A DNA stretch of 64,000 nucleotides from Liolophura sinensis (Eukaryota > Mollusca > Polyplacophora > Chitonida > Chitonidae): positions 19,055,976-19,119,975 of the forward strand of contig NC_088298.1 of NCBI RefSeq assembly GCF_032854445.1. The letters are read 5' to 3'. Shown one piece after another: positions 12,101 to 22,400 of the stretch (position 1 is the first letter of the stretch; every line of letters starts with the position of its first letter). Under the pieces are notes generated by a model. It was not told the DNA's origin. It was given only the letters and a program-made list of their open reading frames with translations, and ran no database searches. The position numbers were made by a program, and so were the translations under genes.

Positions 12101-13900
12101 AGAAGGCCCTTGGCTGATGATATCCCGAGGAAAGTTTTTGAAGGTTGTCACGGTTTCTTCAAGACATCAACGCTTTAAGGTTTCCTTGCGTGATGTGATA
12201 ATAGTTTCGAGAAGAGATACTAGTTTCCTAAAATGTGATAGGTTAATCAGGTAGTAACAGTTTCCTCAGGTGCTAAAGGTTTCATCAAGTAGTGATGGTT
12301 TCTTCATGGTATGAGAATTACCCAGACAGTTATCATGATTCCCTTCAGTAAATTTGTATAGTAGTTTTTTTTTTCTAAATTAAAATTGTAAAGAGTTTAG
12401 GGATAGGAATGTTTACAACTCTTCCCTTGGCTCTATTAAAAATCTCTTTTAGCCCTTTTCAAAGTCACCTTTGGCTCTTCAAAACTCTCTTAACCTTGTT
12501 TAAATGCTCATTTGAACTATTAAAATATAACCTTTGGCTCTTTATAGAATCTCCTTTGGCCCATTTAACCTACTGTTCAGCAACGCAGTAAAATCTTCTT
12601 CCAGTCCGAGTGCCCACTGCTCTATTTCGCTGTAATGCTGCGATATGTAATAGCCAAATCACACATGATATTCTTTGATCACACATGATATTGCTTGCTC
12701 GCTTGCTCACACGATATTGATCACATACGATATTGACCAGAAACAATATTAATCACACGATATTGCTTGATCATACACAATATTGGTTGATCACACACGT
12801 TACAGCTTAATTCCACGATATTGATCACATGATATTGGTTGATCACACACAATATTGCTTGATCACACAACATTTATCACAGACGATATGGCTTCATCAC
12901 ATACAAAGACAAGCCAGCACAACTGCTACGGATGGAAAAAGACCATAAATGGCGAAAAGTCTTGAAACCTTATAAGCCACAAATTCTAGTAGCCACTAAA
13001 AATGCGCTAGTAAAAGATAAAGTGTCCTCCATAAAATGGTTTGAGCTGCATTTTTGTAAGTTTTCCCTGAATTATAAACCACATTCACAACGGGATATTT
13101 TCTACAACTGTTCCAGGTGTGAGAAATATACGCTTGAATTTCCCAAGCTTGTTAAAGGGTGTAGTGCTGCAGTCTTGAACAATATAAGCTGTATTACTGT
13201 GTGACTGTTCACACAGCTCCAATATAAGGCACAGTTTTAAACAATATACACATGATATTGCTTGATCACATGATATTGTTGGATCACAAATGACATTGCT
13301 TGATCACAGACAATATGGCTAGATCACATACAAAGACAAGCCAGCACAACTGCTACTGATGGAAAAAGACCATAAATGGCGAGTAACCTTGAAACTTTAT
13401 AAGCCACAAAATCTTGTGACCCCTAAAAATGCGCTATCAAAAGACTGACTGTCCTCCATAAAAGTGGCTTTAGCTGAGTTTTTCCCGAATTATTAACCAC
13501 AGTGACTATGGAATATTTTCCACATCTGTTCCAGGGTTGAGGATATAAGCTATATTATTGTATGACTGTTTTGCAAAGCTCCAATATAAGGCACAATTTA
13601 AAACATCATTGTTTACTACGTAGTTTAAAGCCTCAGTTCTGATGACTTCCACCATCAAAAATAAGCGATTTAGTGTTGGTTTTCAGGGTTTTTTTTTTTT
13701 ACAGATTTACAGTAAAATAGACATTATTATGTATGGGAATTTAATAATGTGCAGGAAAATCACTGGTAGCGATATCTCAGGTTGATAGGGGTTAATCAGA
13801 GAATAAATGTTTTGTTTCGTTCCCTGTGCAATTGTTTATTATTTTAAAAGTATGATGTGTATGTGGATGAATACGTCAGTGATTGATTTGTATTTTTCAG
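9166..13900 (+). other. long intron between exon 5 and the tail exon
   Basis: About 4.7 kb with no convincing exon. It contains a short ATGAGATGGCC direct repeat (~9690-9735), a GATCACACACGATATTG-like satellite field (~12655-12900 and ~13245-13330) and a partly diverged duplication (12901 and 13328). It ends TGTATTTTTCAG. Confidence 0.75.
12655..13600. repeat. intronic GATCACA/GATATTG satellite and ~280-bp duplication
   Basis: Degenerate copies of TTGATCACACACGATATTG run through 12655-12900 and again 13245-13330. Following each field is a copy of the same unique block: it starts ATACAAAGACAAGCCAGC at 12901 and at 13328, 427 bp apart, and stays alignable for roughly 260-290 bp. The whole satellite-plus-block unit was therefore duplicated in tandem. 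Confidence 0.8.
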
Positions 13901-14205
13901 AACCTGAAATTCCTGAAGAAACCGAAACTGTCCGAGTGACACAGGAAATCAAAATCACCCAGGAAACAGAAGAAGTCACTGAAGTTGAAGAAGAAGTGAC
14001 GGAGCAGGAGATTCCCACAGAAAAATTACCCGAGGAGCTTCAGCCCAGTTTAGGTTGGCAGCCCACAAATGTGGAAGACGCTAGCATGCAAAAGTTCCTG
14101 CTGGCCGTCATCATATCCATGATGCTGATTCGGTTCCTTGCTTGGCTTTTCGGTTTCTTATTCTGTTTCTGGTCGTGTTTCTTCTACTGTTTGCCCATGA
14201 CCTAA
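13901..14205 (+). CDS. exon 6: alternative last exon with hydrophobic C-terminal tail
   Basis: The acceptor TTTTTCAG is entered in phase 1, matching exon 5. The first ~50 residues are titin-like and acidic (PEIPEETETVRVTQEIK ... EQEIPTEKLPEEL). Then follow PSLGWQPTNVEDASMQK and a strongly hydrophobic run of 36 residues (nt 14095-14202: FLLAVIISMMLI, Arg, FLAWLFGFLFCF, ending CLPMT) and TAA. Third codon positions in the tail are rich in C/G, unlike the flanking AT-rich introns, which supports real coding. This would make a short isoform ending in a tail anchor. A weak internal donor (TTTAG/GTTGGC at ~14053, phase 1) could alternatively let the exon be used internally. It is not a KASH tail: there is no ~30-residue lumenal segment or PPPX end. 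Confidence 0.75.
14095..14202 (+). other. predicted transmembrane / tail-anchor segment
   Basis: About 34 of 36 residues are hydrophobic, aromatic or small, with one Arg after the first twelve and no Lys, Asp or Glu. Only two or three residues follow the hydrophobic part, so the topology would be tail-anchored with the Ig/E-rich body in the cytosol. Insertion is inferred from composition. Confidence 0.65.
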
Positions 14206-15545
14206 TTAACAGCCGTTTTCACACCGTTTGGTTGTGCAAGTGGATTCGTTTTATGGTTTCTAGAGAGCAGGTCTTACCATTGTTTTTGGTTTCTGTTTGA
14301 AGTGTATTTTGTAGCGAAATCCCCTCTATGTCCCAAGTGTTAGCTAGTTGTCAGCACAAAATTTCTGATTCTTAGCCCAGATTCCTTCTACACGGTATGA
14401 ACAATGGTTTTCTCGTTTTCAAATCTGTTGTTCTGAATTATTTATGCAAATGAGAATTACATGTATTTCTTGATGAAGAGACACGATAGGAACGAATTAC
14501 AAAGCCAAGCTTGTCTTTATTTTAGTTTTTTGTCAAGTAAAATGAAACTAGCTTCACTTGGGAGATATAGAATCTAACCCAAGCCCTTAACTCGTTTTGA
14601 TCGTTTTAATAGAAAATTTTATTTTTGTATGTTGATAAAGTTTTGATTTTGTAGACGTGAAGATTTTCCTGTAACACTCAGTTGACCAACCTAATCTCCA
14701 ATTTTGAATTGTTTTTATGACTTTGGTTTTGTGCAATTTTAGTTTCAGGAAATAAGTTCAAGGATGATGTCTTTCACCGATTCAGTCACTGTTTATATTT
14801 ATGTCAAAATTAAAAACACAAAATCAAACACTGATTTATTTAAGACCTAGGTGAATCATTGAAACATTTCTGCTGGACAGATTAGTGTAGACCTGTTACT
14901 TAAACACTTGTCTTCCCAGAATTCCTTCTTACTAATTAGTCACTTCCTGACCAATTGGTGAAACGGGGTGGTGGCATTCAAAATGGCCACCTCTCGTTTC
15001 ACTTGTGACCTTTCATCTTACTAACCCCTTAGTCTAAAGGACCAAAAACTATACAACTTTATTCCTACATTGAGGTTTGTAAGTCTTTCAAAAGCACTGA
15101 CCCTCTTTGAAAAGGACTACAAATGTTTCGATCAATGTAGTTTGTAATGTTTGATATTTATTTTTTATTTATTTTTTTCATTGGAAGTTTGATTTTTTTA
15201 AGGCTTTCGGTGTAAGTATGTATATAAGTGTATACATAGGGTTGTACAGTTCAGTACCTCCCCTTAGTTCTTCTGTGATATATATACACAATATAATATA
15301 CGAATGTAGATATTTTTTGAGAACTGCATATCTTTTGATATTCAAATACGACTCCATTATCTCTCACGCTGTGAATTCTGGGAAGACAATCTGCTTTGAA
15401 AGTTCGTGCACATGTACCATGTTTTGACCAATCAAGATTAGTCTTCCTGTAGACCAGTTTTGAAGTCATGTATTAAACAACAAATATAATTTCTGTATGA
15501 TTTCTAGAATCTATCAAATAAAATTTTATTATGAATAGAATATTT
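14206..15545 (+). other. putative 3' UTR of the short isoform
   Basis: AT-rich non-coding sequence after the exon 6 stop. It contains ATTAAA at 14809 and a good AATAAA at 15517-15522, followed ~25-50 nt later by GT/T-rich sequence (TTTTTGTGTTTCTGTAG), the usual layout of a cleavage site. Another AATAAA lies at 16004. Confidence 0.4.
15517..15522 (+). promoter_or_regulatory. candidate polyadenylation signal AATAAA
   Basis: A canonical hexamer 1.3 kb after the exon 6 stop, with a T/GT-rich downstream element at ~15545-15570. It would end the membrane-tail isoform. Confidence 0.45.
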
Positions 15546-16428
15546 GAATTTTTGTGTTTCTGTAGTTATATACTATGTTTATCGATAGGTAACGTATCCA
15601 GTTAATTAAAAGTTAGTTTGATGGGGAAATTAATTGATAAGGATGTATTGGGTTGGCGCATGTGTTAGTTGGCCAGGCTAAGACTGAAGTCGCTGTTGCA
15701 TGGCACATTTGTTCACTATAACTGCATTATATTTATACATTGTTTGGGGCCTGAAGTAAACGCTCTGTTATTGGCTGTATTTGTTGTACATGGTATTGTA
15801 ACTGTGATTGTATTAATTACGTAAGTGCTTCTAGAAATATTTTTATATTGGAAGCCATTCCTAATTTGAAACTTTAGGAAGAAAAAGAAATATCAGGTTG
15901 TTGTTTTTTGTGTGTGTGCGTTCTTATTTTGGGCATATGAAGTTTAGTATTTCGGATTTTAGTCAAATTTGATAAACTCTTTAATTCTTGTCCAACGTGT
16001 TAGAATAAAATTCACAAAATATCCTTAGGGACATTTTGCTGCGAATTAGTGCTGATAACCTTTAATGTCCTCCAGGGACCTCTAATTATACATATGAACA
16101 TAACAGTGATAACCATAGTGTTTGTTCAGTATTATTACATATTCTAAAAGTTATTCGTCCTATAGAATGCAACATCACAGGAAAATGCCCTTACCGAGGA
16201 GTGGCATTTTTTCTTTGAGTGGATATTAACTGTGTTTAATTAAAACCATGTTCTTGTTTTATAAGATATTGTAACATTCCATTTACCTACAGCGACATTT
16301 AATGACAGCAGTATTCACATTTTTAATACTATTCTTTGTAATTCTCTTTAAATGAATGCTTTACGCTTATTAATGTAATTACTGCCATGTTGTACAGTTC
16401 AGTTGTCATTGCCCTGCTTTGCTTTCCT

Positions 16429-16496
16429 GCTTGTGAATATGACTTTTCATGCTTGTAAATATGACTTGTTATGCTTGTGAATATGACTTGTTAAAC
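16429..16496. repeat. short tandem repeat, ~24 bp x 3
   Basis: Three near-copies of a GCTTGTGAATATGACTTGTT-type unit in succession, inside the intron or downstream region. Confidence 0.75.
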
Positions 16497-17361
16497 ACCC
16501 CGCTTGTAATGAGATGATTATTGCCTATTAGATGATTTAATGTAGATTTCAGTTAGTATTGGCTGTGAAAATATATTGAATTCCTGATAAGTGTTGTTTT
16601 CCTCTGTATTCTGCCCTTTGTTGCTGTTTTAGGTTTTAGAGCCTAATTGTCCAATAATGCTGTATTTTGTAACTGTCCAGCAATTTTTTAAAAAGTTAAC
16701 ATTTGAGTCTTGGGGTTATTAATATGGGGTTTGTAAATTATGATGTTTTTAACTGTAAGCATAGAAGATATACAGTTTGCTCTGACATCTATGGTTTTAA
16801 CTTTTTAAATGTTATAATTAAAGTGGGTGTGTTTTGATCATGATTTGATGAAAATGAATAATTTTTGCGAGATTTGTAATCATTTTTGTTTTGAAAGCAT
16901 ATTGTGTAATGAATTGGTTAAACACCAGTTGCTGACTTCAAGGTGTAGACATTTTACTTATAAAAAATATGACAAAGGCAGATATTCTTTGATTATCATA
17001 GGGAATGTTTGTATGAAGGATTTGTATGCGTGAGGATTTAATCTGTGTCTGTGTGTGTGTGTATGTCTGTCTGTCCACGTGTCCACATCCTCCTATGATT
17101 TCTTGTATAATTGTCATCACTCACACCCCCCCCCCCTTCCCGTGTGAACCAAAAAGCATGCCTTCCTCGTGGAAATGACGGTATTTTTCTGAAGACACCC
17201 TGATCAGCATGTCAAGCAACCTGTCCACTCCGATCCTGGAGAAGTGAATTGCCCTGAAGGAATGTATGTTTGTTAATTGTATTGGTTTGCCTTTTTAAAT
17301 TTATTATCTGTGTTATGTCTGAATAATAGGCTATTACTCTCTTTGAATAATTTCTTTTTAA

Positions 17362-17541
17362 TGGCATATGAATGTTTGGCTTTCAGTGTTACAGTTTAGG
17401 TTTGTTACATTATGAACCATACGGCATATGAATGTTTGGCTTTCAGTGTTACAGTTTAGGTTTGTTACATTATGAACCATACGGCATATGAATGTTTGGC
17501 TTTCAGTGTTACAGTTTAGGTTTGTTACATTATGAACCATA
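17362..17541. repeat. 60-bp tandem repeat, 3 copies
   Basis: Three head-to-tail 60-bp copies beginning GGCATATGAATGTTTGGC. By eye they are essentially identical; only the last few bases of the third copy differ. This near-identity implies a very recent local expansion. Confidence 0.95.
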
Positions 17542-19369
17542 GGGCTATATGCATGGTAGGGTGTAGAAATTCAGTTGAACATTTCAACTAAATCTGGTTA
17601 ATAGAAGGGGATTTGTTTGGGTCGGTATCGAACACTAAGCGGAATGCTTTAATACTCTAATTTTCATGGACTTGTTCAAGTACGGCGTATTCTCCTCTAT
17701 AGGGTTGTTCTCCAGAGCTTGGTCCAGTTTTTCGTGTTGTCGCAAACATTATCTCGTTTGTATACATTCGTTCAGGTGCGAAAGTAAGAAATTAGCAGTC
17801 ATGCTGACGCACTTAATGCTGTTTGGAAAAAGATGACTTGAGAGGTTTTATTGACAGAATTCAGAACTGAGCAATTTATTGAAATGACACATAATTGAAT
17901 TGGGTATCTTTTCTTTTAGTTAGTAAATAATGCCTATTTCTGACAGTTTCTTTATGTATTTTTGAAGAAACTCCCCCATAATTTTTTCATAAAAGTGAAA
18001 GGAAGGTGTCCAAGGCAATCCTCGAAAATCCTCTCTGAAACTATTACATTTTTTGTAATATGGTATCAATACTTTTTTTCTACTTGGCTTAAATGTTCTC
18101 ATGATCATAAACAGATTTAGTGATAGCCGATTTTGAAACATGACACAGAAGAAATTTAATAAGTTTGTTAATATTACCAGTATTTAATTTGGGGCAGATT
18201 TTGTGGCAGATACAGTCTGTAACATCTGCTCATGATTTATGAGCTCGGCATGATGAAGTGACATAAGTGGTAAATGTTGTTTTTGGAAGAGTGAAAAAAC
18301 CTAGCCACGAGAGTGTAACAGTGTGTTCACAAATACTACAGCATCAAAGCTTGTGCGTTAATAAATATCTCGAGGAGGCCAGACTGCCAAGATAAATGTT
18401 ACCATATGGCAGACCTGGGGTGATATCATCAGGGTGCAAAAACAGTCCACGTGGCATCGTGCTGGGAACAAAATACGTAAATGTTAAGTAGGTAGAATAA
18501 TGCTGTCTCTGTCTGCAAACCCAGGGGTAAAGATAAGCTGTTATATACCCTGAAGGCAGAAGAACACTTGCGGTGCTAGCTGTGATGATAGTTCAGGGCT
18601 ATATATCTACAAGAGAGCTTGTTTTATTTTCGTGTTACACAGACTGTCCTCAACTGCCAAAATAAAGTTGACCTTTGACCTTGGCTATTTTTGAGGCTAT
18701 GAAAAGATGAGTGGGTAAAATGGGAAAGGGGTGGTGAGGGGTTGAGGCTACCATGGAGATGTGTGGGACGTTTAGTTCTGGAGCTGAATTAGTTGGCGGG
18801 AATGAGGAGAGGGTGACGTGAGGTGTATACTGTTTCATAGTTGTGGTGCGTCTGTCCAATTTGACATTTGTCATTTGTCATTATAGTATTAGGTCTGCCA
18901 AAGAAAAACCACAAAAGGCTAAAGACAAGTTTTACAAGTAAATGTTGAAGTTTAATTGAGCATTTGTAATTTTGGTAGGGTTGTGTCTCCCAGCTATGCA
19001 GAATGTCGTCTTTCACCTTTTAAGTCCCATCAAATGTTATTTCCACCTGGAACAGAGAGCTTTTCGTGTTTTCGATATAAAACCATATAAAGCAGTTTCA
19101 ATAGTGATAAAACAACTATCAAATAAAGAAGTAATCAATGAAATTTCAGTCCTTAAAACAATGGGAAAGCTCTTGTGATTTTCATTGTGTAAGAAGCATG
19201 AAGAGCTTGCTAAATGACTGTCGATTTGTTTTCTTGTGGACTCTTTGTCTTTAACATGCATGAATATTGCTCGACCAAAAAAAAAAAGAAATGGGAAAGG
19301 TTGGGAAAGGTTGTTAAGGTTTCATTGAAAGGTAACACCAAACTAAGCATTAGTCGTTAAATCCTAATC

Positions 19370-19373
<4 letters not shown>

Positions 19374-19412
<39 letters not shown>
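19374..19412. repeat. (AT)n microsatellite
   Basis: An uninterrupted AT/TA dinucleotide run of about 38 bp, ~60 bp upstream of the exon 7 acceptor. Confidence 0.95.
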
Positions 19413-19418
<6 letters not shown>

Positions 19419-19474
19419 TTCACAAAAATAAGTAAAACTCTTGTCATTCATAATTTTTTGTTCACTTTTTACAG

Positions 19475-22400
19475 AAGAACTACCTGAGACTGAGGCCACG
19501 AAAGCTTTTGACGTTTCTGTAGAAACTGTTGAATCTTCCGTAGAAGAAACTGCAACCACAGATGTACAGAAAACTCTCATCGAAAGTGAGGTTCTGGCAG
19601 GGGAGGAACAGATTTCTGAAGAGGTTGTGTTTGAGCAGCCGGAGAAAGAAGAAGTGCAACCTGAAACTACACAAGAGGAAGAAGTGACAACTGAGGCCGT
19701 GGCTGATTTCCCAGTTGAAGCTGAAACTGCTCCTGAAGAGGTAGTCCCTGAAGACGAACAAATCGTTGAAACTGAAGTTGAAGAAACTGTTGAAACTACC
19801 ATCACAGAGGAGGAAGATGTGACAGCTGAGGTTGTTGAAGAAACCCCAGTTGAAGCTAAAACAGCTCCTGAAGAAATAGCCCCTGAAGAAGAACAAGTGG
19901 TTGAAACTGAAGTTGAAGGAAGTGTTGAAACCACCATCACAGAAGAGGAAGTGGTGACAGCCGAGACTGTTGAAGAAACACCAGTTGAGGCTGAAACAGC
20001 TCCTGAAGAAGCAGCCCCTGAAGAACAAGTGGTTGAAACTGAAATTGAAGAAACTGTTGAAACCACCATCACAGAAGAGCAAGTGGTGACAGCCGAGGTT
20101 GTTGAAGAAACCCCAGTTGAAGCTGAGACTGCTCCTGAAGAAGCAGCCCCTGGAGACGAACAAGTGGTTGAAACTGAAATTGAAGAAACTGTTGAAACTA
20201 CCGTCACAGAGGAGGAAGATGTGACAGCTGAGGCTGTTGAAGAAACCCCAGTTGAAGCTGAAACAGCTCCTGAAGAAGCAACCCCTGAAGAAGAACAAGT
20301 GGTTGAAACTGAAATTGAAGAAACTGTTGAAACTACTGTCACAGAGGAGGAAGATGTGACAGCTGAGGTTGTTGAAGAAACCCCAGTTGAAGCTGAAACA
20401 GCTCCCGAAGAAACAGCCCCTGAAGAACAAGTGGTTGAAACTGAAATTGAAGAGACTGTTGAAACTACCGTCACAGAGGAGGAAGATGTGACAGCTGAGG
20501 TTGTTGAAGAAACCCCAGTTGAAGCTGAAACAGCTCCTGAAGAAGCAGCTCCTGAAGAACAAATTGTTGAAACTGAAGTTGAAGAATCTGTTGAAACTAC
20601 CGTCACAGAGGCGGAAGATGTGACAGCTGAGGTTGTTGAAGAAACCCCAGTTGAAGCTGAAACAGCTCCTGAAGAAACAGCCCCTGAAGAAGAACAAGTG
20701 GTTGAAACTGAAATTGAAGAAAGTGTTGAAACTACCGTCACAGAGGAGGAAGATGTGACAGCTGAGGTTGTTGAAGAAACCCCAGTTGAAGCTGAAACAG
20801 CTCCTGAAGAAGCAGCTCCTGGAGAAGAACAAATCGTTGAAACTGAAGTTGAAGAAACTGTTGAAACTACTGTCACAGAAGAGGAAGACGTGACAGCTGA
20901 GGCTGTTGAAGAAACCCCAGTTGAAGCTGAGACTGCTCCTGAAGAAGCAGCCCCTAAAGAAGAACAAGTAGTGGAAACTGAAATTGAAGAAACTGTTGAA
21001 ACTACCATCACAGAGGAGGAAGATGTGACAGCTGAAGCTGTTGAAGAAACCCCAGTTGAAGCTGAGACTGCTCCTGAAGAAGCAGCCCCTGAAGAAGAAC
21101 AAGTGGTTGAAACTGAAATTGAAGAAACTGTTGAAACTACCGTCACAGAGGAGGAAGATGTGACAGCTGAGGTTGTTGAAGAAACCCCAGTTGAAGCTGA
21201 AACAGCTCCTGAAGAAGCAGCCCCTGAAGAAGAACAAGTGGTTGAAACTGAAATTGAAGAAACTGTTGAAACCTCTGTCACAGAAGAGGAAGTGGTGACA
21301 GCTGAGGCTGTTGAAGAAACCCCAGTTGAAGCTGAGACTGCTCCTGAAGAAGCAGCCCCTGAAGAAGAACGAGTGGTTGAAACTGAAATTGAAGAAACTG
21401 TTGAAACCACCTCCACAGAAGAGGAAGTGGTAACAGTCGAGGCTGTTGAAGAAACCCCAGTTGAAGCTGAGACTGCTCCTGAAGAAGCAGCCCCTGAAGA
21501 AGAACAAGTGGTTGAAACTGAAATTGAAGAAACTGTTGAAACTACTGTCACAGAGGAGGAAGATGTGACAGCTGAGGCTGTTGAAGAAACACCAGTCGAA
21601 GCTGAAACAGCTCCTGAAGAAACAGCCCCTGAAGAAGAACAAGTGGTTGAAACTGAAATTGACGAAAGTGTTGAAACCTCTGTCACAGAAGAGGAAGTGG
21701 TGACAGCCGTGGCTGTTAAAGAAACCCCAGTTGAAGCTGAGACTCTTCCTGAAGAAGCAGCCCCTGAAGAAGAACAAGTGGTTGAAACTGAAGTTGAAGA
21801 AACTGTTGAAACTACCGTCACAGAGGAGGAAGATGTGACAGCTGAGGTTGTTGAAGATACCCCAGTTGAAGCTGAGACTGTTCCTGAAGAAGCAGCCCCT
21901 GAAGAAGAAGAAGTGGTTGAAACTGAAATTGAAGAAACTGTTGAAACTACTGTCACAGAGGAGGAAGATGTGACAGCTGAGGTTGTTGAAGAAACCCCAG
22001 TTGAAGCTGAGACTGCTCCTGAAGAAGCAGTCCCTGAAGAAGAACAAGTGGTTGAAACTGAAATTGAAGAAACTGTTGAAACTACCGTCACAGAGGAGGA
22101 AGATGTGACAGCTGAGGTTGTTGAAGAAACACCAGTTGAAGCTGAAACAGCTCCTGAAAAAGCAGCCCCTGAAGAAGAACAAGTAGTTGAAACTGAAATT
22201 GAAGAAACTGTTGAAACCACCATCACAGAAGAGGAAGTGGTGACAGCCGAGGCTGTTGAAGAAACCCCAGTTGAAGCTGAGACTGCTCCTGAAGAAGCAG
22301 CCCCTGAAGAAGAACAAGTGGTGGAAACTGAAGTTGAAGAAACTGTTGAAACTACCATCACAGAGGAGGAAGTTGTAACAGCCGAGGCTGTTGAAGAAAC

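Larger units (their letters stand above)
15546..19474 (+). other. remaining intron before exon 7
   Basis: AT-rich. It contains a 24-bp x 3 repeat of GCTTGTGAATATGACTT type (~16429-16496), a poly-C run (~17127-17137), a 60-bp x 3 repeat (17362-17541) and an (AT)n tract (~19374-19412). It ends CACTTTTTACAG. Confidence 0.75.

Noticed and set aside
12932-13204. Small forward open frame in the long intron
   Set aside because: It sits in duplicated satellite-rich DNA; the second copy does not keep the frame.
13901-14205. KASH domain (nuclear envelope anchor)
   Set aside because: The hydrophobic segment ends only a few residues before the stop. KASH proteins have a short lumenal peptide ending in a Pro-rich motif, which is absent.
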